From the NCBI GenBank assembly GCA_022566435.1, contig JADFIX010000081.1, positions 1-9,384 of the forward strand: a DNA stretch of 9,384 nucleotides, in the 5' to 3' direction. The stretch comes from Planctomycetota bacterium (lineage in GTDB: Bacteria > Planctomycetota > Phycisphaerae > UBA1845). Below, piece after piece: positions 1 through 6,665 of this stretch. Below the pieces are notes generated by a model, which worked only from the letters and a program-made list of their open reading frames with translations, ran no database searches and was not told the DNA's origin. Each line of letters opens with the position of its first letter. Within the stretch, counting starts at the first letter, position 1. The position numbers and the translations under genes were made by a program.

Positions 1-1143
1 CCGGATCGAGCATACCGTGGAGGAACTGGTCGGGCAGCGTGTCTACGCTCTGGCGTTGGGGTACGAAGACCTGAACGACCACGACGATCTGCGACACGAT
101 CCGCTCCTGGCAGTGTTGGTAGGAAAGAGGGATCCACTGGGGAGCAAGCGACGTGGGCAGAAGGATCGCGGCAAGGCGTTGGCCGGCAAGAGCACGTTGA
201 ATCGGCTCGAGTTGACTCCCGTCCGGGCCAACGCGAAGAGTCGTTACAAGAAGATCGGGGTGGCCCGAAAGGCGGTGCAAGGTCTGGCCGGTTCTTTCAC
301 GGTTACTACAAGAACTATTGTTACCTGCCGCTGTACATCTTCTGCGGCGAGCATCTTCTTTGTGCCCGTTTGCGTCCTTCGAACATCGACGCGTCGGCCG
401 GCAGCGTCAAGGAACTTCAGCGGATCGTCGATCGAATTCGCGCCGCCTGGCCGACGGTGAAGATCGTCATCCGCGCCGACTCGGGCTTTTGTCGTGAGCG
501 GATCATGGCATGGTGCGAAGCGAATGATGTTGATTTCGTGCTGGGATTGGCCAAAAACAAGCGTCTGATCAAACAGATCGCCGCCGAGCTTCAGCAAGCG
601 AAGGAACTCTTCGAAACCACCGGTCAACCGGCCCGGGTCTTCGCAGACTTCGACTACCAGACACTCAAGAGTTGGGCACGTTCGCGCCGGGTCATCGGCA
701 AGGCGGAGCATCTGGCCAAGGGGCGCAATCCTCGCTTTGTGGTCACATCGTTAACCGCGAATGAATTTGAGGCCAAGTCGTTGTACGAAGACGAATACTG
801 TGCCCGCGGTGACATGGAGAACCGGATCAAGGAACAGCAACTCTGTCTGTTCGCCGACCGGACCTCGGCCGCCACGATGCGTGCGAATGAGCTTCGCCTT
901 TGGTTTTCTTCGGTCGCCTACACCTTGATGACAGCCTTGCGTCGCCTGGGGCTGAAGGGGACCGATTTATCCAAGGCTCGTTGCGATACGATTCGGCTGA
1001 AGCTGTTGAAAATCGGCGCGCGAATTCGTGTGACTGTCCGCAAAGTCTGGGTATCTTTGGCTGAGAGCTGTCCGTATCAAGTTCTCTTTCGGCAGGTGTA
1101 CCAAAATCTTATGCGACTGAGTCCGATTTCTTTGCGTTGCTGA
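1..1143 (+). pseudogene. IS1380-family transposase, 5'-truncated by the window and internally broken
   Basis: This is the DDE transposase of an IS1380-family insertion sequence. The reading frame is already open at base 2 and carries the family block GYEDLNDHDDLRHDPLL, then LAGKSTLNRLEL, up to about base 255. Family continuity resumes in another frame from about base 271-292 (GRFFHGYY, then YLPLYIFCGEHLL) and runs to the stop at 1141-1143. Two catalytic residues of the usual triad are visible: Asp in IRADSGFCR (codon 478-480) and Glu in GDMENRIKEQ (codon 817-819). In relatives, about 35-40 residues lie between the RYKKI-like and FFHGYY motifs and include the first catalytic Asp (DLDATDDP). 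Here only about a dozen codons remain, so that Asp is gone and the frame changes. The N-terminal ~60 residues lie outside the window. The element should be unable to move by itself. Family assignment is confident; the size of the deletion is estimated from memory of relatives. Confidence 0.9.
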
Positions 1144-1368
1144 GCGTGCGACACGACAGACGCATCGATTCGTGTACAAGTCTCGATTTCGCCGCGGAAC
1201 GGGTACGCGCCGATCGCGGATTGAACACCCCAAAACCGTCAAATTACGTGCCGGTCGGCACCGCGCCCCAGCCCCTGGGGCACTACTTGCCGTCAGCCCG
1301 CGACCATCAGCTCGCACCGACGGAAAATCACGAAGAATCATCAATGTGGTGAGAAGTGCGGGCTAAAG
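1144..1368 (+). mobile_element. 3' non-coding tail and probable right end of the IS1380-family element
   Basis: Between the transposase stop and the TPR frame lie about 220 bases with no convincing gene. IS1380 elements usually carry a short untranslated tail before the right inverted repeat, which fits. The stretch GAGAAGTGCGGGCTAAAGG at 1351-1369 is my best candidate for the terminal repeat, because similar 'TGCGGGCTA' ends occur in this family. The left end is outside the window, so the pair of repeats and the target duplication cannot be checked here. The exact end is uncertain by some tens of bases. Confidence 0.4.
1265..1281. repeat. Perfect 7-bp hairpin in the IS tail
   Basis: GCCCCAG (1265-1271) and CTGGGGC (1275-1281) are perfect reverse complements around a 3-base loop, a very stable GC-rich stem 122 bases after the transposase stop. 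No T-run follows, so it is not a classical intrinsic terminator. It may stop or protect the transposase transcript, or block read-through from outside. The function is inference; the structure is directly visible. Confidence 0.5.
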
Positions 1369-1386
1369 GTTCGTATTCGACTAACC

Positions 1387-1797
1387 GTGGCAGGACGAAA
1401 AGCGCTGGAGGATGTCTTAGACGATGCCAAACATGCGGATCGTCTTGCCGGCAACAAGCGTGGTGACGCCAAACGTATTCTGGCCAAGGCTTATCTTCAC
1501 AACGATCAGCTAGATCGCGCCATCGAGGAAGCTCGCTACGCCATCGACCTCGGGGACCTTCCGGCGATCAACCATCTTCTCATCGCCATCGCAGAGGCAA
1601 AGCGCGGCAATCGTGATGCCGCCCGAGCGAACCTGTCTGATGCACTCGGGGCATGGCCCGAGCGATTGGCGGACGAACGAGATTGGTACGCGACGGCTCC
1701 GGCCGGTCAGCTTTGGTTCGAATCGGGGGCGGAGCTCCATGCCCTGAAGGCGGAAGCGGAGTACGCCATCAAAACCAAATCAGGGACGCCTCCTTAG
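1387..1797 (+). pseudogene. TPR protein C-terminal fragment, probably a Ser/Thr kinase-TPR stump
   Basis: From the first possible start (GTG, 1387) the frame gives 136 residues containing two tetratricopeptide-like helix pairs, roughly residues 20-55 and 57-92. These have the usual small/aromatic pattern (AKAYLHNDQLDRAIEEARYA; LIAIAEAKRGNRDAARANL). TPRs are protein-protein interaction scaffolds. The end, with a Trp/Asp-rich stretch followed by GAELHALKAEAEYAI, resembles the last segment of planctomycete Ser/Thr kinase-TPR proteins (LRREAEALI-type ending). No ribosome binding site precedes the GTG, and the same frame is open back to base 1144 across the IS end. The simplest reading is that the IS inserted into a longer gene and left its 3' end. 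It could instead be a short expressed TPR protein. The TPR fold is fairly sure; the kinase origin is inference. Confidence 0.6.
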
Positions 1798-2337
1798 AGT
1801 CGTAGCGTGTCGGGCCCGCATGACCGATCGGATCTTTCGTTTTCACCTGATCGCCACACACTTTCCGTCCTCGGGCGATCTTGCCTGCCTCTGTCCTGGA
1901 ATAGGACGCAGTTTGTAGGATCAATTTGTTTTTGTTCATCCGCATGTTCGCCGGTGGGGCGCGTTCGCGCTGACTGGTCAGTTCGAGACCAGAATCATCA
2001 GATACATCAACAATTTGTGTATTGTATCGATTCTTGGGGAACATCGCGGTATTTTTCTTGAAATCCGTTTTTCCGGTACCTATGCTGGTTCCTGCGTCAT
2101 AGTTCGCGGTTTCGGGCCTTTCGGCTTCTCCAACGATTCGCGCTTTGGCGGCATGCGGCGAGAACCGGAGGCGGTGAAGCAGCAATTCCGTCCTTCCCGC
2201 AAACAGCAACGGATTGACAAGTGCAATGTATTCAATCCGCACCCGCCAGAGCTTGAGGTTCGCGCCGTGTCGACGCGGAGAACAGGGTGAGATACTCGCG
2301 TGTCGCGGTTCTTGAGGTTATTTTCGAGGATGGTCAA
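1798..2337. other. Non-coding region upstream of the giant secreted protein
   Basis: These 540 bases carry no open frame with recognisable protein character. The frames present on both strands are rich in Arg/Ser/Pro and lack any family motif. The middle (about 1910-2080) is more AT-rich and holds several T-runs than the flanking genes. It contains a small hairpin, CTGGTC (1974-1979) with GACCAG (1987-1992), and a plausible promoter at 2058-2086. The part from about 2093 to 2337 would then be a long 5' leader. I recognise no riboswitch class in it. Confidence 0.5.
2058..2086 (+). promoter_or_regulatory. Candidate sigma70-type promoter for the giant secreted protein
   Basis: TTGAAA at 2058-2063 (5 of 6 matches to the -35 consensus) is followed after exactly 17 bases by TATGCT at 2081-2086 (4 of 6 matches to the -10 consensus). 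Transcription would start near 2093 and leave a leader of about 245 bases. It sits in the most AT-rich part of the gap. Planctomycete promoters are poorly known, so this is a pattern match only. Confidence 0.35.
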
Positions 2338-2340
2338 ATG
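2326..2340 (+). promoter_or_regulatory. Ribosome binding site that decides the start of the giant protein
   Basis: GAGGA at 2326-2330 lies 7 bases before the ATG at 2338 (10 before a second ATG at 2341). The frame is also open from a GTG at 2287, but that GTG has no Shine-Dalgarno sequence and would add 17 residues in front of what is otherwise a well-formed signal peptide. The start at 2338 is therefore preferred. Confidence 0.6.
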
Positions 2341-4584
2341 ATGTTGAGGCAAAACAGAAGCAAATTGACTTTCGTGGTTTCCGGGTTGTGCCTTTTCTGC
2401 GGGCGGGCATCTGCAACGGATCGGTACGTTGACCACAACGCCGGCGGCGGGGTTCAAAACGGGACCAGTTGGTCTAACGCATATCTCACCCTGCAAGACG
2501 CGTTGGCCATCGCCGGGTCCGGCGACATCATCAGGGTGGCCCAGGGGACCTATTATCCCGACGAAGGGGCGGGGCAGACGAACGATGCTGAGACGTCGGC
2601 CTTTTTCTTGATCGACGGCGTCCAAATCCTCGGGGGCTTTTTCGGTATTGGTGAGTCCGAGACGGACCAACGAAACATCGACGGTTATCGGACGTTTCTC
2701 GACGGCAACATCGACAACAATGGTCAGCTCGAGGGCAACGCCTACAACGTGGTGCGGAGTAACAACGTCACGGGCACGGCGGTGATCCAAGGCTTTACGA
2801 TTCAAAACGGCTACGCGGACCTGCAGGAGTTCCCGAATGATGTCGGTGGCGGGATGTTCAATATCGCGGGTAGCCCCACCGTGGACCGTTGTCTTTTTTT
2901 TGCCAATCGATCGTCAGAAGACAACGGTGGCGGCATGTTTAACCACCAAGCCAGCCCGTTCGTCGTGGACTGTGTGTTTCAGGCAAATATTGCGGATCTT
3001 AGCGGCGGCGCCGTGTTCAACAACGATGGCAGTAATGGGACGTTTATTCGCTGCGATTTCATTTCGAACACAGCCGACGTCGACGGCGGCGGCGAATTCA
3101 ACGGTTCTTCCAGCACTCCAACGTTCTTTTCCTGCGGTTTCGTGTCGAACCTTGCGCGCTCCCGCGGTGGCGGCGTATACAACACTACTGGCAGCAACAC
3201 GACGTTCTTGGATTGTTTTTTTCGGGGCAACCTCGCCATCGGGCCGGGATCTAACCGTGGTGGAGCCATATTCAATAACGACTCAAATCTCACAATACGT
3301 AGTTCATATTTCATTGGTAATGAGGCAGAGGCTGGCGGCGCGGTAAGCAATGTAGGGACAAGCGTTGCGAAGGTTACGAACTCTCAGTTCGAATTTAACT
3401 TAGCCAATTTCGGCGGAGCGGTTGAAGATTCCACGGGAGGCAGTTCCACTATTGTAAACACGGAGTTTAGATACAACACGGCCGTGGGCGATGGCGGAGC
3501 CGTGATGACCGTGAATGGCGGCCATACGGATCTTGTTAACTGTTCCTTTTACGGTAACGTCGCAGAAGGCGGTAATGTTCCCCCATTCCCCTTCGGTGGC
3601 GGCGGGATTGCGGTAGAGATTTCCTCAGATGCGACAATCACTAACTGTACTTTCGGAGGAAACACGTCGACTGGTGAAGGCGTGGACGACGGCGGCGGAG
3701 CCGTCATAGTTCTCGGCGAAAGTAGCGTCGTGATGGCGAATGTCATTCTCTGGGGCAACGAATCCGCCAACCCTTCGCTCTCGCTTCTCCTCCATGCGCA
3801 GCTTCTTGTGGATGCTAGCAGCAGCGCGACCGTGAATCACTCGATCGTCCAGGATTGGACCGTCTCACTTCCCGAAGTGGACGGTATGGATGTTCTGGAT
3901 ACCGATCCCTTTTTCTTGGATATTCCTGGGGATTTCCGAGTGCAGGAATTCTCGCCGGCGATCGATTCCGGCGATAACGATGTGCTACCACTAGATCCCA
4001 ATGATGTAGACAACGATGGGGAATTTGACGAGACGATTCCGTTTACCATCACGGGGATCTTGCCGATTTCGGAAGGGCTGCCAGAGCTGGGCCACGTGCC
4101 CAGAATACTAGACACCACCGTAGATCGGGGCGTTCGCGAATTCTTCGTGGATTGCAATGATAACAAGCTTCTGGATCTGTGTGATGTTGATTGCAATCCT
4201 GTCTGTTTGGAAATTCTGGCAAATTTTGATCATAAGTGCGGTTTTGCCCTCGACTGCCAGGACAATGGTATCCCCGACTCATGCGATATCGATCCAAGTG
4301 ACCCGGACGGTGACGGAGAGGTGTCCTCCGACTGCAACCAAAACGGGATTCCGGATGGAGTTTGCGTGGAACTAAATCCGCTTCCTTGCGTCGGTACCAG
4401 TGGGTCTCGCATCGCAGGGGGGGGTGTCTTGGAACGCCGGCGCCACCTGGCAGGGCGGCATCCCTCCTGCTTCGGGAGACAGCGCAGGCATCGGTTCGCT
4501 GGGCGGCGCGGCGGTGACCGTAAATCTCGATATCGTAGACGCCACCGTCTCGGGGCTGCGCCTACTTGGAGATGGCGTGCTTGA
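2338..4584 (+). CDS. Giant secreted beta-helix protein, N-terminal part before the frame break
   Basis: As read, this frame encodes 748 residues, but only the first ~694 belong to the real protein; the Arg-rich tail after the G8 run (4417-4424) is out of frame. Residues 1-~25 form a signal peptide (basic MMLRQNRSK, hydrophobic LTFVVSGLCLFC, cleavage after ASA). The mature start RYVDHNAGGG...NGTSWSNAY...LQDAL...GDIIRVAQGTYYPD is the typical opening of planctomycete right-handed parallel beta-helix proteins. Residues ~170-470 hold about 11 coils with GG(G/A)-x-(F/Y)N and FxxN motifs, as in chlamydial polymorphic membrane protein repeats. Residues ~605-676 carry Asp/Asn-rich DCxxNGIPD segments likely to bind calcium. 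The protein is probably exported to the surface or medium. An adhesive, structural or polysaccharide-binding role is possible, but no catalytic residues can be assigned. The frame break may be a sequencing error; see the G8 entry. Confidence 0.85.
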   Translation: MMLRQNRSKLTFVVSGLCLFCGRASATDRYVDHNAGGGVQNGTSWSNAYLTLQDALAIAGSGDIIRVAQGTYYPDEGAGQTNDAETSAFFLIDGVQILGGFFGIGESETDQRNIDGYRTFLDGNIDNNGQLEGNAYNVVRSNNVTGTAVIQGFTIQNGYADLQEFPNDVGGGMFNIAGSPTVDRCLFFANRSSEDNGGGMFNHQASPFVVDCVFQANIADLSGGAVFNNDGSNGTFIRCDFISNTADVDGGGEFNGSSSTPTFFSCGFVSNLARSRGGGVYNTTGSNTTFLDCFFRGNLAIGPGSNRGGAIFNNDSNLTIRSSYFIGNEAEAGGAVSNVGTSVAKVTNSQFEFNLANFGGAVEDSTGGSSTIVNTEFRYNTAVGDGGAVMTVNGGHTDLVNCSFYGNVAEGGNVPPFPFGGGGIAVEISSDATITNCTFGGNTSTGEGVDDGGGAVIVLGESSVVMANVILWGNESANPSLSLLLHAQLLVDASSSATVNHSIVQDWTVSLPEVDGMDVLDTDPFFLDIPGDFRVQEFSPAIDSGDNDVLPLDPNDVDNDGEFDETIPFTITGILPISEGLPELGHVPRILDTTVDRGVREFFVDCNDNKLLDLCDVDCNPVCLEILANFDHKCGFALDCQDNGIPDSCDIDPSDPDGDGEVSSDCNQNGIPDGVCVELNPLPCVGTSGSRIAGGGVLERRRHLAGRHPSCFGRQRRHRFAGRRGGDRKSRYRRRHRLGAAPTWRWRA
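2845..3760 (+). repeat. Pmp-like GGA(I/V)/FxxN beta-helix coils, about 11 units
   Basis: Protein-level repeat of about 26 residues per unit within the beta-helix. Successive glycine turns read GGGMFN, GGGMFN, GGAVFN, GGGEFN, GGGVYN, GGAIFN, GGAVSN, GGAVED, GGAVMT, GGGIAV and GGGAVI. Each is followed by a strand ending FxxN or close to it (FFAN, FQAN, FISN, FVSN, FRGN, FIGN, FEFN, FRYN, FYGN, FGGN, LWGN), often after a Cys. The pairing of GGA(I/V) and FxxN in every rung is the hallmark of chlamydial Pmp repeats and related bacterial beta-helices. At DNA level the units have diverged, so this is an old repeat and not a recent tandem expansion. Confidence 0.85.
4150..4365 (+). repeat. First Asp/Asn-rich calcium-loop-like repeat block
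   Basis: Residues ~605-676 hold three units of the form DC-(N/Q)-x-N-(G/K)-(I/L)-(P/L)-D, each beginning with a Cys-containing DC pair; the first two continue as (S/L)CD. A DPDGDGE stretch lies between the second and third. Such Asp-rich loops resemble EF-hand/dockerin and thrombospondin type-3 calcium loops and are very common in planctomycete secreted proteins. Calcium binding is inferred from the family, not shown here. Confidence 0.7.
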
Positions 4585-6391
4585 CATTACCGATCCATCG
4601 ACCGGAGTGTTGACGATCACTGAAGCTGAAGGCACGTTTGTGAATGGCAAGATCGTCATTTCCCGCGATTGGGCGATTGCCGCGCAGGGGCCGTTCGTTA
4701 TCGCGGCGACCGGGGAATACAAGCCCGAGGATACGATCGATCAGATTTCAGCGTCCCTTTCGGCCGATACCATTTCGATTACCAAGGGTCGTTGTTCATG
4801 TCCCGACGGTTATCTCGGCGGCGTCATGGAGCTCACCGATAGGATGAACGTGACGACGATCGGAGACTTCCATATCGTAGGATCGAACGAAGCGGTGTGC
4901 GCTCCATGCCCCCCGGAGCGGGGCGGAATTACGCCCAGGCCGAAAATCTTAGTACGAGAGCAGACAGGGGCTGTGCAGGTCACGATGCACATTGGCGGAA
5001 ATCTGATAATCACCGGAAACGTGACCATTGACTTCAACACCGGCACTTTGCCGGGTCGCGCGGGCGGGATCGCACCGCTGAGCGTCCGGCTTGATGGTAA
5101 CTTCGTCAATCATAGCTATTCCGCCGACTCCTTCGACTGGACCAGTGCCGTGTTGATCATGGATGGTGGAACCACGCAGAGCTTCGAGTTAGCGGGCGAG
5201 GACTTCGGCGCCGGCTCGGAAGGAACCACCAACAATTTTGCGATGGGCACGATCGACGTTTCCAGCGGTACGATCCTTCAGCTAATCGACGAGCATGTCA
5301 ATGGGGCCACCGGCGCGGCGGAGGCGTTGTATTTGGACGAGTTGATTCTTCGCGCGGGTTCGCAAATCGTGTTGAACGACGTCAATGTCTACTACAATAC
5401 GTTCGACAATCAAGGAACGGATAACATCACCCTTTTCGGCGACGCAAGGCTGGCCGCCAATATCGACTGCAACAACAACGGCGTTCCCGACGAGTTCGAC
5501 ATCTCCGATTGCGTGGGCGATCCGGCCTGCGTTGACTGCGATGGCAACGACATCCCGGACGAGTGCGACATCGCCGCCTGCGGCGGCGATCCTGCATGTG
5601 AGGACTGCGACGTCAACGGCGTTCCCGACGCGTGCGATATCATCGGCGGGGCGGACGATGTGGACGGCAATGGCATCCCCGATGAATGCGAAGTGCGCAC
5701 TCCCTTGCCCGCCGGTCCTCCTTACGACATACTCAAAAACCGCTACATCTCCATCGATCCGCGTGGCGCGTTTGGGGACAATCCCAGCAGCATGCACATT
5801 CGCGTGCGGATCGATAGCACTATAGCCGTCGGCGCAAACGGCACTGACGGAACGTGGTGGGCAACCGATCCGGTGGACAGCAACCAGGTAGGCTCCGATG
5901 CGGTCTGTCTTTCGGTCGTCGTGAAAACGAAACCGGCGAACGAGCCGGATTGGACTGGATGTCCGACGGTGCATCTGACCGGTTGTCCGATCATCCCGAC
6001 GACGACTTATTTCCTCGTGGGCGAGGCCGGCGGAGTCGAGTCTCTTCCAGGATTGTTTGACACCGCGGAAAAGCCTGGCAGCAAGTGGTATGGCGACGTC
6101 GTGGGCAGCTTTACCGGGGGAACCCCCCCCCTCGGGTTGCCACCGAATGTATGGACGGAGCCCAACCTAAACGTGAACGCGGACGACTTCGTGGCGGCGA
6201 TTAAGACCTTCCAGAATGCCGTCGCGATTAACGCGACCCACGTATCCCGAACGGACGTCGAACCGCTCCAGAACGGAGACCAGATAAATCTGCTCGTCCA
6301 AATCGCTGACGTACTTGCGATTATCAAGGGCTTCCAGGGCGACACGTATAATCAAACCCAAGGCGGTCCCGATTTGGCGCAGTGTCCGTAG
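4400..6391 (+). CDS. Giant secreted beta-helix protein, C-terminal part after the frame break
   Basis: This frame continues the protein that begins at 2338. The GTG at 4400 has no ribosome binding site and the encoded piece has no signal peptide, so it is unlikely to be a separate gene. The true sequence resumes right after the G8 run with GVSWNAGATWQGGIPP. Joined, the product is about 1350 residues. Residues ~695-1040 are beta-rich and Gly/Thr/Val-rich; the opening 'TW.GG.PP..D.A.I....VTV' pattern is common in autotransporter-like and polymer-binding secreted proteins. Residues ~1043-1118 are a second Asp-rich block. Residues ~1125-1250 form a beta-rich domain (NRYISIDP...IRVRIDS) containing four Cys. 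The last ~100 residues are a dockerin-like tail with an NxNxDD loop and the closing pattern IADVLAIIKGFQGD.Y. Such tails are typical of planctomycete exported proteins; whether they anchor, sort or bind partners is unknown. Confidence 0.85.
   Translation: MGLASQGGVSWNAGATWQGGIPPASGDSAGIGSLGGAAVTVNLDIVDATVSGLRLLGDGVLDITDPSTGVLTITEAEGTFVNGKIVISRDWAIAAQGPFVIAATGEYKPEDTIDQISASLSADTISITKGRCSCPDGYLGGVMELTDRMNVTTIGDFHIVGSNEAVCAPCPPERGGITPRPKILVREQTGAVQVTMHIGGNLIITGNVTIDFNTGTLPGRAGGIAPLSVRLDGNFVNHSYSADSFDWTSAVLIMDGGTTQSFELAGEDFGAGSEGTTNNFAMGTIDVSSGTILQLIDEHVNGATGAAEALYLDELILRAGSQIVLNDVNVYYNTFDNQGTDNITLFGDARLAANIDCNNNGVPDEFDISDCVGDPACVDCDGNDIPDECDIAACGGDPACEDCDVNGVPDACDIIGGADDVDGNGIPDECEVRTPLPAGPPYDILKNRYISIDPRGAFGDNPSSMHIRVRIDSTIAVGANGTDGTWWATDPVDSNQVGSDAVCLSVVVKTKPANEPDWTGCPTVHLTGCPIIPTTTYFLVGEAGGVESLPGLFDTAEKPGSKWYGDVVGSFTGGTPPLGLPPNVWTEPNLNVNADDFVAAIKTFQNAVAINATHVSRTDVEPLQNGDQINLLVQIADVLAIIKGFQGDTYNQTQGGPDLAQCP
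4417..4424 (+). other. G8 run at which the giant protein changes frame
   Basis: Eight consecutive G sit exactly where coding sense moves from frame 1 (ends ...VGTSGSRIAGG) to frame 2 (continues GVSWNAGATW). Seven G would make the gene continuous. As read, frame 1 runs only to the stop at 4582-4584 and its codons after the run turn into an Arg-rich string. The cause could be a base-calling error in a homopolymer, a real mutation, phase variation, or transcriptional slippage. Nothing in the sequence decides among these. Confidence 0.85.
5465..5692 (+). repeat. Second Asp-rich repeat block, four units of DCxxNGxPDxCDI type
   Basis: Residues ~1043-1118 of the joined protein contain four successive units: DCNNNGVPDEFDI, DCDGNDIPDECDI, DCDVNGVPDACDI and DVDGNGIPDECE. 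The first three are spaced by 25-26 residues, with Cys/Gly/Asp linkers such as GDPAC. The DNA copies are still visibly similar (repeated gactgcgannncaacg and cccgacgngtgcgac patterns). The block is probably a set of calcium-stabilised loops that rigidify the link between domains. The second block is more regular than the one at 4150-4365 and may have expanded more recently. Confidence 0.8.
6095..6388 (+). other. Dockerin-like C-terminal domain of the giant protein
   Basis: The last ~98 residues begin DVVGSFTGG and carry two helical half-repeats: NLNVNADDFVAAIKTF and, after a DVEP linker, QINLLVQIADVLAIIKGFQGD. This is the arrangement of the planctomycete dockerin type I-like tail, which usually ends with a conserved F(K/Q)G-D-x-Y stretch and a closing Cys-Pro, as here. 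A C9 run at 6123-6131, preceded by G5 at 6116-6120, lies in this domain but the reading frame is intact across it. Confidence 0.7.
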
Positions 6392-6421
6392 AAGGTGGGA
6401 ATGTAAGAGGAGCTTCGAGCG

Positions 6422-6448
6422 GGGCGGGTCGAATGCCCGCCCTTTTTT
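6422..6448 (+). terminator. Strong intrinsic terminator after the giant protein
   Basis: GGGCGGG (6422-6428) pairs perfectly with CCCGCCC (6436-6442) around a 7-base loop and is followed directly by T6 (6443-6448). It lies 31 bases after the stop codon of the giant protein. It is the clearest regulatory signal in the window and indicates that the giant gene ends its own transcription unit. Confidence 0.9.
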
Positions 6449-6569
6449 CGTGGTGTGATTCGAATCGCATCGGAGAGATTGTGTTCCGGCCGGCGATGCC
6501 CGGTAGAGACGGGCACCTCTCAATGAGCGCTCGGGGTTCGTATCGACTGACTCGGAAGTGGCATTGCGG
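6449..6569. other. Short gap between the terminator and the permease remnant
   Basis: No gene is seen. One imperfectly placed hairpin is present: TGCCCG (6497-6502) and CGGGCA (6510-6515) around 7 bases. It lies just past the stop of the - strand permease remnant and could be what remains of that gene's terminator, although no T-run accompanies it on either strand. Confidence 0.35.
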
Positions 6570-6665
6570 CTATTCATAGCGGAGGGCGAGCACCGGATCG
6601 AGCCGGGCGGCGCGGAACGCGTGGTGGATGCCGCTGACCACGACGACGACGGCGGCCATCAAAGA
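6570..6665 (-). pseudogene. C-terminal remnant of an FtsX/MacB-type ABC transporter permease
   Basis: Read on the - strand, the ~31 codons before the stop at 6572-6570 give ...VVVVVSGIHHAFRAARLDPVLALRYE. The ending (hydrophobic last membrane helix, then 'SG..PA.RAARLDP..ALRYE' and stop) is the signature C-terminus of MacB/FtsX-family permeases, which work with an ABC ATPase to move lipoproteins, peptides or drugs across the inner membrane or to drive mechanotransmission. Upstream of about 6665 the - strand frame loses all family character, so only the tail remains of a protein normally of 380-650 residues. Decay is also suggested by the run of Val codons and by HH in place of the usual (Y/L)PA. 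Family call is confident; the break point is accurate to about 10 bases. Confidence 0.7.

Noticed and set aside
1769..2242. 157-codon - strand frame across the gap before the giant gene
   Set aside because: The protein has no recognisable motif or hydrophobic core, overlaps the TPR 3' end and the candidate promoter, and lacks a convincing ribosome site.
2214..2242. Exact TTGACA -35 hexamer
   Set aside because: No -10-like hexamer lies 15-19 bases downstream (the sequence there is GC-rich), so TTGAAA at 2058 is preferred.
5282..5974. 230-codon open frame on the - strand opposite the C-terminal half of the giant protein
   Set aside because: Its Val/Ala/Asp-rich repeats are the reverse of the DCxxNGxPD repeats; no start signal or independent motif was seen.
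6123..6131. C9 run in the giant gene as a second frameshift site
   Set aside because: The same frame gives sensible domain sequence before (DVVGSFTGG) and after (NVWTEPNLNVNADDF), so no shift occurs here.
6535..6556. Short similarity between GGTTCGTATTCGACTAAC (1369-1386) and GGGTTCGTATCGACTGAC (6534-6551)
   Set aside because: The match is only about a dozen contiguous-equivalent bases with a gap and has no flanking similarity; it is not enough to call a repeat or attachment site.
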